Both the position numbers and the translations under genes were made by a program. Source: Thermodesulfobacteriota bacterium (GTDB lineage Bacteria; Desulfobacterota_D; UBA1144; Nemesobacterales; UBA2774). Taken from it: a stretch of 64,000 bases of DNA. The stretch is from contig DAOKYU010000007.1 in NCBI GenBank assembly GCA_035325995.1, forward strand, positions 1 through 64,000. Direction: 5' to 3'. Positions 34,292-43,273 of this stretch are shown here, in pieces (within the stretch, counting starts at the first letter, position 1; each line of letters starts with the position of its first letter). The notes below the pieces were generated by a model. The model saw only the letters and a list, made by a program, of their open reading frames with translations. It did not search any database and was not told where the DNA came from.

Positions 34292-34740
34292 AAGCGTTGC
34301 TATCTCTTCTTAATTTTTAGCGTTTAGTTCCTGCGGTAATGAGTCCGCTGTTTCTAGCGTCTATTTTTAAGAGCTTGTATAATGCTTTCGGCCGGCTCCT
34401 GGTTTCCTATTCCCCGCATACCTTCGCGGACTATCAGGATTTTATTCGGGGAAGACATTTTAAGCCGATTCTTCTTATCTATATAATCGTACCTTGAGAA
34501 TTATACAGCTAAATACGGGCGATATATATGTGGCTTTGGCGACAGGTTTTTCGGGGGAGGGCCGTGGGGCCGTTTGCACCTCCTTCACGGGGGCCGGCGG
34601 CGGGGTGCGCCGGCGGCAAGGGCAACAGAGTAAATTCTACCGAGGTCGAAATGCAGACTCCGGGTGGGTTTAGGCCCGGGCATCGGCCACGAAAACCCAC
34701 CGGACCGGGCCGATAGTTTGCCCCGGACCGTATACCCTGC
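34292..34740 (-). other. Leader/intergenic region with GC-rich structured element
   Basis: This 449-bp gap lies upstream of the deacetylase-glycosyltransferase unit. Its right half (about 34540-34720) is far richer in GC than its surroundings. GGTGGGTTT (34663-34671) pairs with AAACCCACC (34693-34701), while ATCGGCC in that loop (34682-34688) matches GGCCGAT (34708-34714) outside it, a possible H-type pseudoknot. GGCCCGG (34673-34679) with CCGGGCC (34705-34711) is a competing pairing. I recognise no known RNA family and no coding sequence. Confidence 0.45.
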
Positions 34741-35766
34741 CTATGCCGGAAGATTCCCGGGGGGAGCGGTCTTGGGTTTCTCGTACGACTTTATTCTGTA
34801 GAGGAGCTCTTCATTCTTTTTATCGCTTTTTATCGCGGACCAAACGCCAAGCCAGAATAAATAATCCATGGCAAGCGAGCATATCCTTCTCTGTCTCTCC
34901 GGGCTCGACCTGTCAAACAGGTTGACGAATGAGACCACGGCGCCGGTTGTGGCCGGAACCAGCAGGCTCGACCATATCAGGAGAAGACGAAGCGTGCGCC
35001 ATTTCCACCCTGCGCTGTTATAGTTGCGGAAATTCAGCTCGGTGAAGGTCTCGGGATGCAGGTTGACCATGAGGACCGCCATCTTCCCCCCATTTATCGT
35101 TTTCCTCGCCAGGTCTTTGAAATTGTCCTCGTAGTGCTGTATGCAAAGGGCTTCGGGGCTGTATGCGAACTTTACTCCTGCCTTGACAAGCCGCTGCGCA
35201 AGCTCGATATCTTCGTATCCGTAAACTTTGAAAAGCTCGTTAAAAGCCCCTGCCTCGATTAAAACGTCGCGGCGAATCGAGAGATTCGCGCCGTAGAAAT
35301 CCCATATGCGAAAATTGTAATTAGGAGCGGATATCTTTTCTTGCCGTGTGTTAAATTCGGCGGCGATATAGCGAGCGGCGAGCGTCGAAGATTCGTCGAT
35401 GAAGATGGGCGCGGCCCCAATCACGCCGAGCATGGAATTGCGCGGGTGGGCCGCATAATGCGATTCCACGAGCCGGGGAGAGGGCTCCATATCGTCGTCC
35501 AGTATAATGAGCAATTCCCCCTCGGACGCTTTCACGCCGCGGTTGCATGCCGTCGCCCTGCCGGAGTTGGTTTCCCAGAGGCCCTTTAGCCTGAAGGGGG
35601 CGCTGAACTCTTCGACCATTTCACGCGTACCGTCGTCTGAACCGTCGATCGAAACTATGACTTCGAAACTTTCGGGAGGGAAGGTTTGCGCCGAGAGGGC
35701 CGTAAGCGCCCGCTTTACGGAATCGCGACGCTGGAATGTCGGTATAACCACGCTGACCTTTATCAT
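34741..35766 (-). CDS. Glycosyltransferase family 2, membrane-associated
   Basis: A 341-residue GT-A enzyme: VSVVIPTFQRRDSVKRALTA, then GELLIILDDDMEPSPRLV with the DDD metal-binding motif, and GYEDIELAQRLVKAG (the ED motif of the catalytic base). A hydrophobic stretch near residues 265-285 (LLIWSSLLVPATTGAVVSF) suggests a membrane anchor. It stands alone between two non-coding gaps. Specificity is unknown. Confidence 0.87.
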   Translation of the reverse strand: MIKVSVVIPTFQRRDSVKRALTALSAQTFPPESFEVIVSIDGSDDGTREMVEEFSAPFRLKGLWETNSGRATACNRGVKASEGELLIILDDDMEPSPRLVESHYAAHPRNSMLGVIGAAPIFIDESSTLAARYIAAEFNTRQEKISAPNYNFRIWDFYGANLSIRRDVLIEAGAFNELFKVYGYEDIELAQRLVKAGVKFAYSPEALCIQHYEDNFKDLARKTINGGKMAVLMVNLHPETFTELNFRNYNSAGWKWRTLRLLLIWSSLLVPATTGAVVSFVNLFDRSSPERQRRICSLAMDYLFWLGVWSAIKSDKKNEELLYRIKSYEKPKTAPPGNLPA

Positions 35767-36090
35767 TACGAGAACCGGTTCAAACTATGACGGGGGATAT
35801 TCCGAAAACCGCTCCGCCTGAATAGTATTTTTGGGATGGAACTTTAGAAATCCTGTATTCCCGGCGATTTCGGGGGCTTTCTCCCATTCCTGTATATTTT
35901 AGCACCACTCTATTTAAATGGTATCCGGGTTTATCGTGCTTCATTCAAAGCCGCGGTCGAACCGCAGCCCTGCGTGTGTACATTCTAGCCGGGGGGAAGG
36001 AAGTCGGATACCGTTATCCCGGATGTCCGGTGAAATAGTTCAAAGCACCGTTTAGTAAATACAGGGATATATGTGTATACACGGATTTGA
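35767..36090. other. Intergenic region
   Basis: About 320 bp between the GT2 gene and the first FemAB-like gene, both on the minus strand. It has a 10-bp palindrome GTGTATACAC at 36073-36082. I see no terminator with a U run, no clear promoter hexamers and no coding sequence. Confidence 0.35.
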
Positions 36091-37233
36091 TCAATAAATC
36101 ATTTTCCTCATTTTTCTGTATCCCCTGTAAAGCTTTGCAGCGGCTTTCCTCATATTCAGTTTCATGCTCTTTCTTTGCACTGTAATATCCTGAATTTCGA
36201 TATGATGGGTCGATAAGCTTTTCTTATATTCCTGTTCTCCATGCATGAAATCATACGAAAGCAGCCCTTTTTCCGCATTGTGTAGAATGGCGAAGTAGTC
36301 ACAGACAAACCCCGGACGATAGCAATTGGCGGGGAGATAGCTGTACCCGCTGTCGGCGCAAAGGACCCTTCCGTCGTAGACGAAATTGTAAAGGCATCCT
36401 ATGACATGATTCCCCGCCGATACTTTCAGGAGTTGTATTTCTCCATGCTCAAACCGGCTGGTGATAAGCTTTTTGTGTGAGTTAAGAACGTATTCGGTCG
36501 ACAGGGATCCGGGCTGGTTGCGCTCGGCCCATCTTTTTTGGTGCAACTCGACCATCTCGTCGAACATCGTTAAGGCTTCGGGAACAGTCCCGGCTGTTTT
36601 TAAGGATATCTCCCCGATTTTCTCATATTCTTTAACGGCCCTACGTATTTTCTTTCTTCTGTTTCGGCTGATCAGCGCCAGGTAATCGTAGTTATTACGG
36701 CGGACCTCCTCCAAGTCTACGTAATATGATTTCTGGGAATTGATCGTTATTTTGTATTTGTGGTTCGCCGTGTTGTCCGGAGCCAGATTATGGTATATCG
36801 GTGAACATCTGACCATATGAAATTCGTCCCACGACTTTATAGGGATCTGATCGAGCAGCGACTCGAGAGACATTTCGACTTCCGTATCGACCAGGATTGA
36901 ATTATATTCGATGAATGCCGCGTTATCGATGAGAGGAATCAGGGTTTGATTAAGCGCAACCTGCTGATACCTGAGAAACGTGCTTGTCGTGGATCCGGCA
37001 AAGAAAGCGATGACAGGGGATTCGTTCATGTAACCCACCACCAGCAAAAAATTACAGTCGGAGGGCAGGTTATCCAGCCATAATTCTTTCCGCGCCCATG
37101 AAAGATAATACGAATGAGGACATTTATTGATCATGGCTGTCCAGATATCCTTCACTGCGGCGCGTTGCGAAAACGGGTTGTAAAGTTTGAATATGATTCG
37201 GTCAGTATTTTTTATATTCATGATATAATCCAA
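36091..37233 (-). CDS. FemAB/CelD-like GNAT-fold acyltransferase, copy 1
   Basis: A 380-residue cytoplasmic protein with no signal peptide. The pattern RNNYDYLALISRNRRKKIRR, followed by HQKRWAERNQPG and a C-terminal GYLPANCYRPGF-type segment, places it with CelD/BcsL and FemAB-like double-GNAT proteins. Such proteins often occur in exopolysaccharide clusters and transfer acyl or aminoacyl groups. The conserved N-terminal CPHSYYLSW is shared with the two genes upstream. An ATG at 37218 is an alternative start. The substrate is unknown. Confidence 0.78.
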   Translation of the reverse strand: MDYIMNIKNTDRIIFKLYNPFSQRAAVKDIWTAMINKCPHSYYLSWARKELWLDNLPSDCNFLLVVGYMNESPVIAFFAGSTTSTFLRYQQVALNQTLIPLIDNAAFIEYNSILVDTEVEMSLESLLDQIPIKSWDEFHMVRCSPIYHNLAPDNTANHKYKITINSQKSYYVDLEEVRRNNYDYLALISRNRRKKIRRAVKEYEKIGEISLKTAGTVPEALTMFDEMVELHQKRWAERNQPGSLSTEYVLNSHKKLITSRFEHGEIQLLKVSAGNHVIGCLYNFVYDGRVLCADSGYSYLPANCYRPGFVCDYFAILHNAEKGLLSYDFMHGEQEYKKSLSTHHIEIQDITVQRKSMKLNMRKAAAKLYRGYRKMRKMIY

Positions 37234-37586
37234 TCTATTCTACTTAAGATTTTATAAGCTCCGTGATATTAAATCAATGCCCTTTGTGAATCGTGAAAAA
37301 ATACCGAAGTAGAATTCCCAAGCATGTTGGTTGTGTATGCACGAGACAAAGGATCACGTTGATTTAGCTTCAGTCATCGCTGACCCTGACATGGAGCTTA
37401 TAAATAATACTACTCTTCCGGGCCGGTTACTATCGTCTAATTGGGCAGGAGGATTTCCGAAAACTCTCCGCGGCCCCCGCCCGGACGAAAGCTTCGGGCT
37501 AAATCCACACAGTTTATTATCGATTTCGGCGGAGGTGTGCGGAAGTGCATTGTGTCATTCTCCTGCCGAATCGACATATTTATCGC
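37234..37586. other. Intergenic region between FemAB-like copies 1 and 2
   Basis: About 350 bp without a supported gene. It separates copy 1 from copies 2 and 3, which are only 55 bp apart, so copy 1 probably has its own promoter. I could not identify the promoter or a terminator. Confidence 0.35.
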
Positions 37587-38753
37587 CTATGTTTTGCGCG
37601 CGGCTTCTTCGCCGGCATCGTCTTGCCCCTTTTCGCCCGCAGTAACATTTTCCTTCCTGAACATTCTCAGCAGCTTTGCCAGGTTGTTTTCTATCCTGAA
37701 TTTGATATTCCTTTTATGAATGACCGTGGTCCGTATTTCGTTATAATTCGTTGACAGGCTCTCTTTATACTGCGCCTCTCCGTCCATGAAATCGTAGCTG
37801 CTCAGTCCGATATAGGCATTATGCAGTATCGAGTAGTAATGGCAAACTATGCCGGGGCTGTAAAGGTTTCCCGGAATATAATCAAACCCGCATTGCCCCC
37901 CAAGCACCTTTTGGTTGTAGACGATGGTGTATAGACATCCCAGCGTGTGGTCGCCGGCGGATATTTTAATCAGCTGGATTTCACCGTATTCGAAACGCTT
38001 CGAAACCAGATCTTTGTTAAAGTCTATAATGTATTCACTTGAAAAAACCCCACGGGATCCGCGCTCCGTCCATCTTTTTTGATGCAGCATGATTAACTCG
38101 TCGAGTATTTCCAGCGCCTCCTCGACAGTTTCGGCGATTCGTATCCGTATTTCCCCTATTTTTTCGTATTCTTTAATGGTCCTTCGTATTTTGCTCCTTC
38201 TTTTTTGGCTGAGTAGGGCCAGGTAATCGTAATTGTTCCGACGGATTTTCTCTAAATCTACATAGTATGATCTGGCCTGTTCCGTTTTTACATCATATTT
38301 CTTGTTTAAGTTCCCGTTCATGATTATGTTCGGCTGGTATATCGACGAGCATCTCGTCATAAGGAATTCATCCCATTCGAGAGGTATCCCTTCGAGTATA
38401 GACTCGAGGGATATTTCGATTTTCGGGTCGATCAGCATCGAGTTATATTCGATGTAAACCGAGTCGAAGTGTGGAATCAGCGTTTGATTGAGTGCAAGCT
38501 GTCTGAATTTGAGAAACCTGTGCCGGGTTGTCGTTCGGGAACCGAGAAAGAAAGCAATGACCGGAGATTCGTTCGAGTAGCCCACAGCCAGAAAGAGCTT
38601 ACAGTCGGTCGGCAAGCTTTTCAGCCATAGCTCTGTCCAGGGCCATGCGAGATAATAGGAATGCGGGCATTTGTTCAACAGGTCGGCCCAGATTTCCTTC
38701 ACGGTGCCGAATTGTGAAAAAGGGTTGTACAGTTTAAAAACGATTGAGTTCAT
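37587..38753 (-). CDS. FemAB/CelD-like GNAT-fold acyltransferase, copy 2
   Basis: A 388-residue paralogue of the flanking genes. It shares CPHSYYLAWPWTELWLKSLP, the YYVDLEKIRRNNYDYLALLS segment and HQKRWTERGSRG with copies 1 and 3. The C-terminus ends in a charged, Ala-rich tail (GQDDAGEEAARKT) that the others lack. Like copy 1 it should act in the cytoplasm. It is 55 bp after copy 3 and may share its transcript. Confidence 0.78.
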   Translation of the reverse strand: MNSIVFKLYNPFSQFGTVKEIWADLLNKCPHSYYLAWPWTELWLKSLPTDCKLFLAVGYSNESPVIAFFLGSRTTTRHRFLKFRQLALNQTLIPHFDSVYIEYNSMLIDPKIEISLESILEGIPLEWDEFLMTRCSSIYQPNIIMNGNLNKKYDVKTEQARSYYVDLEKIRRNNYDYLALLSQKRRSKIRRTIKEYEKIGEIRIRIAETVEEALEILDELIMLHQKRWTERGSRGVFSSEYIIDFNKDLVSKRFEYGEIQLIKISAGDHTLGCLYTIVYNQKVLGGQCGFDYIPGNLYSPGIVCHYYSILHNAYIGLSSYDFMDGEAQYKESLSTNYNEIRTTVIHKRNIKFRIENNLAKLLRMFRKENVTAGEKGQDDAGEEAARKT

Positions 38754-38808
38754 ATTTCCCTAATCATGGAGCCGTTCCAATCGCTTTTGCCTGTATGAAA
38801 TCGCCGAA

Positions 38809-39936
38809 TCAATGCTTTTTCCCCGACCTGATGGCGTCTATAACGCTCGCCGCCCTGTATTTCATATCTCTTTTCCGGATTGTAATGGTTTGCATCTCGT
38901 TATGATCGGTCGAGAGGGATTTTCTATAGCTATCGTCTCCTTCGAGGAAATCGTAGCTGTTAAGGCCCAACCTGGCATTATGCATGATTGCAAAACTGTG
39001 ACAGACCAGCCCCGATCTGTATAAATTGCCCGGCAAGTAATTGAACCCACATATATAAAAATATACCTTCCCCTCGTAAATCAGATTGTAGATACATCCG
39101 AGGACGTGGGCGCCGGCGGATACTTTGATTAGTTGAATTTCTCCGTGTTCAAAACGTCGGGAGATCAGATTTTTATGGAAGTCGATTATATACGAGTCCG
39201 ACAGGGCGCCGGTGTGCCCTTCTTCCGTCCATGTTTTCTGGTGTATTTCCGTTAGCTCGTCGAATAATGCGAGCGCCTCGTCGGTGTTCGCCGCTATAGC
39301 GATCTCGATCGCCCCGAATTTTTCGTATTCTTTGATCGAGCGGCGAATTTGCTGTCGCCTGTTTGGGCTCAAGAGACCGAAGTAATCGTCGTCGTTGCTG
39401 CGGATTTTATTCAAATCGACATAAAAGGATTCACACGTGTGGATTTCCAAATGATATTTTTTATCCAAATCGTCATCTATGATTAAGTTAGGCTGGAAAA
39501 CCGGAGAACATCTCAGAATGCTGAATTCATCCCATGATTTTACAGGGAGATTTTCCAACAGGGAGCCCAGGGTTATTGTGATTTCAGGGTCGATCAGGAT
39601 TCCGTTGTATTCGATCCATATTATATCTATATTTGGAATGAAAGTTTGATTGATTGAAAGTTTTCGGAACTTAAAGAGTCTGTGCCGGGTTGTGGTTTGG
39701 GCCCCCAAAAAGAAGGCCACTACCGGCGATTTGTTTATGAAACCGGCTACAAGAGATAAGCTGCAGTTATCGGGCAGGCTTTTTATCCATAGCTCTGTCC
39801 ACGGCCAGGCGAGATAATAAGAATGTGGACATTTTTTTAACATGGATGTCCAGATTTCTTTTACGTCGTCGAATTGGGAAAAGGGGCTGTATAGTTTAAA
39901 CGCTATATCATCTACGTGATTATTCAATCTTCTCAT
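38809..39936 (-). CDS. FemAB/CelD-like GNAT-fold acyltransferase, copy 3
   Basis: A 375-residue member of the same tandem family. Its N-terminal CPHSYYLAWPWTELWIKSLP is nearly identical to copy 2, so copies 2 and 3 look like the younger duplication. The centre of the fold (SPNRRQQIRRSIKEYEKFG and HQKTWTEEGHTG) is kept. It is the first gene of the three in transcription order. Confidence 0.78.
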   Translation of the reverse strand: MRRLNNHVDDIAFKLYSPFSQFDDVKEIWTSMLKKCPHSYYLAWPWTELWIKSLPDNCSLSLVAGFINKSPVVAFFLGAQTTTRHRLFKFRKLSINQTFIPNIDIIWIEYNGILIDPEITITLGSLLENLPVKSWDEFSILRCSPVFQPNLIIDDDLDKKYHLEIHTCESFYVDLNKIRSNDDDYFGLLSPNRRQQIRRSIKEYEKFGAIEIAIAANTDEALALFDELTEIHQKTWTEEGHTGALSDSYIIDFHKNLISRRFEHGEIQLIKVSAGAHVLGCIYNLIYEGKVYFYICGFNYLPGNLYRSGLVCHSFAIMHNARLGLNSYDFLEGDDSYRKSLSTDHNEMQTITIRKRDMKYRAASVIDAIRSGKKH

Positions 39937-40247
39937 TGCCGGACTAAATCGTATGGATTTAAGTGTTCGTTTATGGTAGACCCGAATATTAGGCTGAAAA
40001 ATACCCTGCGTGCCGTAAAAGATTCGTAATGAACTATAATTATAGCAACATGCCGGGAAAATGGATAGTGTCCGAAAAAGGACTTTATACGCATTCCATG
40101 AAGAGAGACCCTGGGTACTTCATGCCCTGCCTCATGTCTTGACGCCGGCAATTCTGAATGTAATGAAATCGTGAACCCCGATTACAATGGAGGGCCCTAA
40201 ACATAAGCCGGAACGGATCAGAAGCATCGTCTAGTGAAAAGATTGAG
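39937..40247 (+). other. Divergent intergenic region before the kinase-fold gene
   Basis: About 310 bp between divergent genes. TTGACG (40139-40144) and TAATGA (40161-40166), 16 bp apart, are a weak promoter candidate for the plus strand. A ribosome-binding-site-like GGAGGG follows at 40189-40194. The ATG at 40187 opens only a 15-codon frame. No standard start codon lies at the right distance in the frame of the next gene. Confidence 0.35.
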
Positions 40248-41864
40248 TTGGTTTTAAGAAGGGCGGATTGGCGTTTTTTGCTCCGCGACCCGAATCCCTC
40301 AAAAAGCGTCGTATTCGGGGAAGGAGCCCTGGCGGATGCTGCCGCCATGATATCGGGAACAATCGTCGGGTCGGGAGAAAGCCGTCACAGGAATGACTGC
40401 GACCTCGCCGTCGCTACCGAACCCGATTACAAGACCCTCGAGGAAGCATGGTCGTATCTGAAGCCCGGGGGGGCCGTTTATGCAGAATGGATCCTGAACC
40501 CGTTATCCGGAACGAACGATATCAGAAAAAAATTGGAATCCTTGGGATTCCGGGATGTAAAGTTCTATCTGCCAAAGCCTTCTCCGTTTAATTCGCCGCC
40601 CGCGATGTGGGTCCCGCTGGAGAATAAGGGAGCAATCGACTTCGTCGGTTACATCGATAAAACCGAGGACTTTTTCAGGCGGATGATTAAGGGGATGCGC
40701 CTCTTTCTCTGGTCGTTGAGACCGAAATTGTTCGCGCTCTATCCATGGTTTATAAGTCTTGAGCCGGGAAAGTTCGTGGTTTGTTCAGTCGCGGTCAAAC
40801 CTGCCGGGAACGGCATGCTGGAGAAGACCGCCGCTCCCGAGTCTCTTTCCGGGGCCGGCGCATCGGCGGCCGGTTTGCAGGGCGTTATTGCCGCTTGTTC
40901 GGAAGGGCCGGGCCTCCAATCGGGATCGGAAGATGCGTCTATTTTCATCTTGTCCATAAGAGAAAGCATAGAGAAGGCTCTGCTGTTTATTTTCTCGGAA
41001 GAGGGTCTTGAGCCTTATATGGTGGTTAAAATAGCACGGACCAGAGAGCCGGATCTCGTATTGGATAACGGGGCACGGTTTCTGAAGGAAATCAACGAAA
41101 AATTCGATGACATAACGGGAATCCCGAGGATATTGTTTGTAGGACGCGTCTCGGGACTCTTCGCTGTGGCGGAAACGTTCATTGGCGGCATACAATCTTC
41201 GAGGGCCGTAAATAAATCCAATTATGAAGAATTGGCCATGAATGCAACTTCGTGGCTTGCTGATTTCGGCATGAAATCAAAAGTGGAAGCTTCGAGAAGC
41301 TGTGTATTCGACCGGATAATAAGGCCGGAACTTGAGAAAATCGAAATTATAACGAACCAAGTGCTGACGCCGGATGAGGCCCGGCGGACCAGGGATATAA
41401 TCGAAAGCCTGGAACTGCCGTTCCTCGTTTGCCATCATGGGGATTTCGCTCCTCTGAATGTTCATATAAGCTCGAAGGGAGAACTAGGGGTTGTCGATTG
41501 GGACGACGGCCGATTCCACGGCATTCCGGCTTTTGACCTGATATTCTTTTTGACCTACCTGAATTTTCATCTCTATCGCGCCTGGAATTCGGGCAATTTC
41601 CTGGACTGCTACAGGAGGATGCTGGATTCCTCTTCTTTTACCGGCCGTATTTTTCAATCTTGCCTGGATCTATATAGAGATTCTTTGGGTATATCGGCGG
41701 AGGCCATGGACAGATTACGCCTGTTAACCTGGGTAACCAAATCTTTAGGATATCTGGATACCGATATACCCCGCTCGCAAGCGATAGAAGATATAAAGAC
41801 GGGTTTTTCTCTTTCCCTGTGGAGGGAGGAGCTGAGGCGCTTCGGCTCGCTTTATGACGAATAG
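40248..41864 (+). CDS. Methyltransferase-like domain fused to aminoglycoside-phosphotransferase-fold kinase
   Basis: The 538-residue frame has two parts. Residues 1 to about 185 contain LEEAWSYLKPGGAVYAEW, a degenerate SAM-methyltransferase-like pattern. Residues 230-538 form an APH/choline-kinase fold with Lys261 in VVKIAR, the Brenner motif H397-G-D399 to N404, and Asp417 in VVDWDD, so the kinase part looks active. It probably phosphorylates a sugar or small alcohol for the exopolysaccharide; that is inference. The TTG at 40248 is the first usable start, but the frame is open upstream from 40167. The true N-terminus may be longer or the start may have been lost by frameshift. Confidence 0.68.
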   Translation: MVLRRADWRFLLRDPNPSKSVVFGEGALADAAAMISGTIVGSGESRHRNDCDLAVATEPDYKTLEEAWSYLKPGGAVYAEWILNPLSGTNDIRKKLESLGFRDVKFYLPKPSPFNSPPAMWVPLENKGAIDFVGYIDKTEDFFRRMIKGMRLFLWSLRPKLFALYPWFISLEPGKFVVCSVAVKPAGNGMLEKTAAPESLSGAGASAAGLQGVIAACSEGPGLQSGSEDASIFILSIRESIEKALLFIFSEEGLEPYMVVKIARTREPDLVLDNGARFLKEINEKFDDITGIPRILFVGRVSGLFAVAETFIGGIQSSRAVNKSNYEELAMNATSWLADFGMKSKVEASRSCVFDRIIRPELEKIEIITNQVLTPDEARRTRDIIESLELPFLVCHHGDFAPLNVHISSKGELGVVDWDDGRFHGIPAFDLIFFLTYLNFHLYRAWNSGNFLDCYRRMLDSSSFTGRIFQSCLDLYRDSLGISAEAMDRLRLLTWVTKSLGYLDTDIPRSQAIEDIKTGFSLSLWREELRRFGSLYDE

Positions 41865-41970
41865 ATTATAATTCGCATCCCCCGGGTGGGATAACCAAAC
41901 GGTTTTCCGACCCCGTGCTTGAAGAAAAATCGAATGGCCGGTTTATAATGCGAGATGTGTTTCGTTATAG

Positions 41971-43272
41971 CTAATTCGCTGTCTCGTCCTCGAGGACGAA
42001 CCTGTATTTATTAATGTTGATGGACTGTTTTCTGGTCGGGATTTTTCCCGTTCCGTAAAAATCTTCCGTGGCTACATGGAAAACCGCAGCCCCGTCCAGG
42101 CCGTAAGAGGAGGCTTTATTTATTCTTAGCTCTACGTCCAGAGTGCATTCCCCCGGGGAAATCAGTATGGGTTCTGTCAGGCATGCAATTCTTCCCGACG
42201 GCGGAAGCACTTCCGGAAGATCGTCTGAAATCTTGCTGTCGAATCGGAATAATATGATATTCGTGTTGCTGTCCTTGATTTCGATAATCACCTGGAGACC
42301 CGAGATATTGCCTTCGCTCTCGTAGTCGATTTGAATGTTCAGCTTGCTGCCGGCCGTTATAGGTTTTTCTCTATCGGCGTTCTCGACCTTGAGAGAGGTT
42401 ATTTTTATCTGTCTGTTTCCGAACGCATCTCTTCTTTCGTCAATCGGAACATCAAGGGTTTGATGTGTTTTCTGGATATAGGCCCGGATAATTTCGTCGG
42501 TCGGTCCTTCGGACAGGATTCTTCCGCTATCCAGTAAGATTGTCCTCTGACATAATGATTGTACCGCAGTGAGGTCATGGCTGATAAAGAGGACTGTCCT
42601 GCCCTCGGATGAGGCTATGTTATCGATCTTACCCAGGCATTTTTTTTGAAATGCGGCGTCTCCGACGGCAAGAACCTCGTCGAGCAGCAATATGTCGGGC
42701 TCAAGATGCGCTGCAACTGAAAATCCGAGGCGGACACGCATACCGGAAGAATAGTATTTTACGGGCGTATCTATGAACTGGTCTATGCCCGAGAAATCAA
42801 CGATTTCGTCGAATTTGCGCTCGATCTCGCGTCTTTTCATTCCCAGGATAGCCCCGTTGAGATATATGTTCTCTTTCCCTGTGAGCTCCGGATGAAACCC
42901 GGTCCCGACCTCGAGAAGAGAGCCTATCCGGCCGTAGATTTCAATCCTTCCCTCTGTCGGCTCCGTTATCCCGGAGATCAGCTTTAGGAGGGTGCTTTTC
43001 CCCGCGCCGTTGTTCCCGATTATTCCTATTATCTCGCCCTTTTTGACCTCGAACGAGACGTCTTTCAGGGACCATATGAAGTTTTGTGTATTACGGGCGC
43101 CGCCGTTGTGGTATATGCCGGGGCCCGTATCCCCGGCGGTTTTTTCCCTGAATTTTGACAGGACGCTCGATGTAAAGCCGATGATGCTTTCCCGCAAGGT
43201 GCCGTACTGTATTCTCTCACCGATGCTGTATCGTTTTCCTATCTTTATGACTTTTATGGCAAGTTCGCTCAT
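41971..43272 (-). CDS. wzt: Polysaccharide ABC exporter, ATP-binding protein with Wzt C-terminal domain
   Basis: The nucleotide-binding domain has Walker A GNNGAGKST (residues 86-94), the ABC signature YSSGMRVRL (174-182) and Walker B ILLLDEVLAVGD (194-205). An N-terminal extension and a C-terminal domain of about 165 residues, rich in beta strands, match Wzt proteins. There the C-domain binds the modified end of the glycan to select chains for export. It is 1 bp after the permease gene. Total length is 433 residues. Confidence 0.93.
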   Translation of the reverse strand: MSELAIKVIKIGKRYSIGERIQYGTLRESIIGFTSSVLSKFREKTAGDTGPGIYHNGGARNTQNFIWSLKDVSFEVKKGEIIGIIGNNGAGKSTLLKLISGITEPTEGRIEIYGRIGSLLEVGTGFHPELTGKENIYLNGAILGMKRREIERKFDEIVDFSGIDQFIDTPVKYYSSGMRVRLGFSVAAHLEPDILLLDEVLAVGDAAFQKKCLGKIDNIASSEGRTVLFISHDLTAVQSLCQRTILLDSGRILSEGPTDEIIRAYIQKTHQTLDVPIDERRDAFGNRQIKITSLKVENADREKPITAGSKLNIQIDYESEGNISGLQVIIEIKDSNTNIILFRFDSKISDDLPEVLPPSGRIACLTEPILISPGECTLDVELRINKASSYGLDGAAVFHVATEDFYGTGKIPTRKQSININKYRFVLEDETAN

Positions 43273-43273
43273 A

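Noticed and set aside
34501..34620. A decayed c-di-GMP riboswitch on the minus strand
   Set aside because: GTGCAAACGG and GTCGCCAAAGCC recall GEMM blocks, but the spacing is too long, and the GGGACGC core and the tetraloop are missing.
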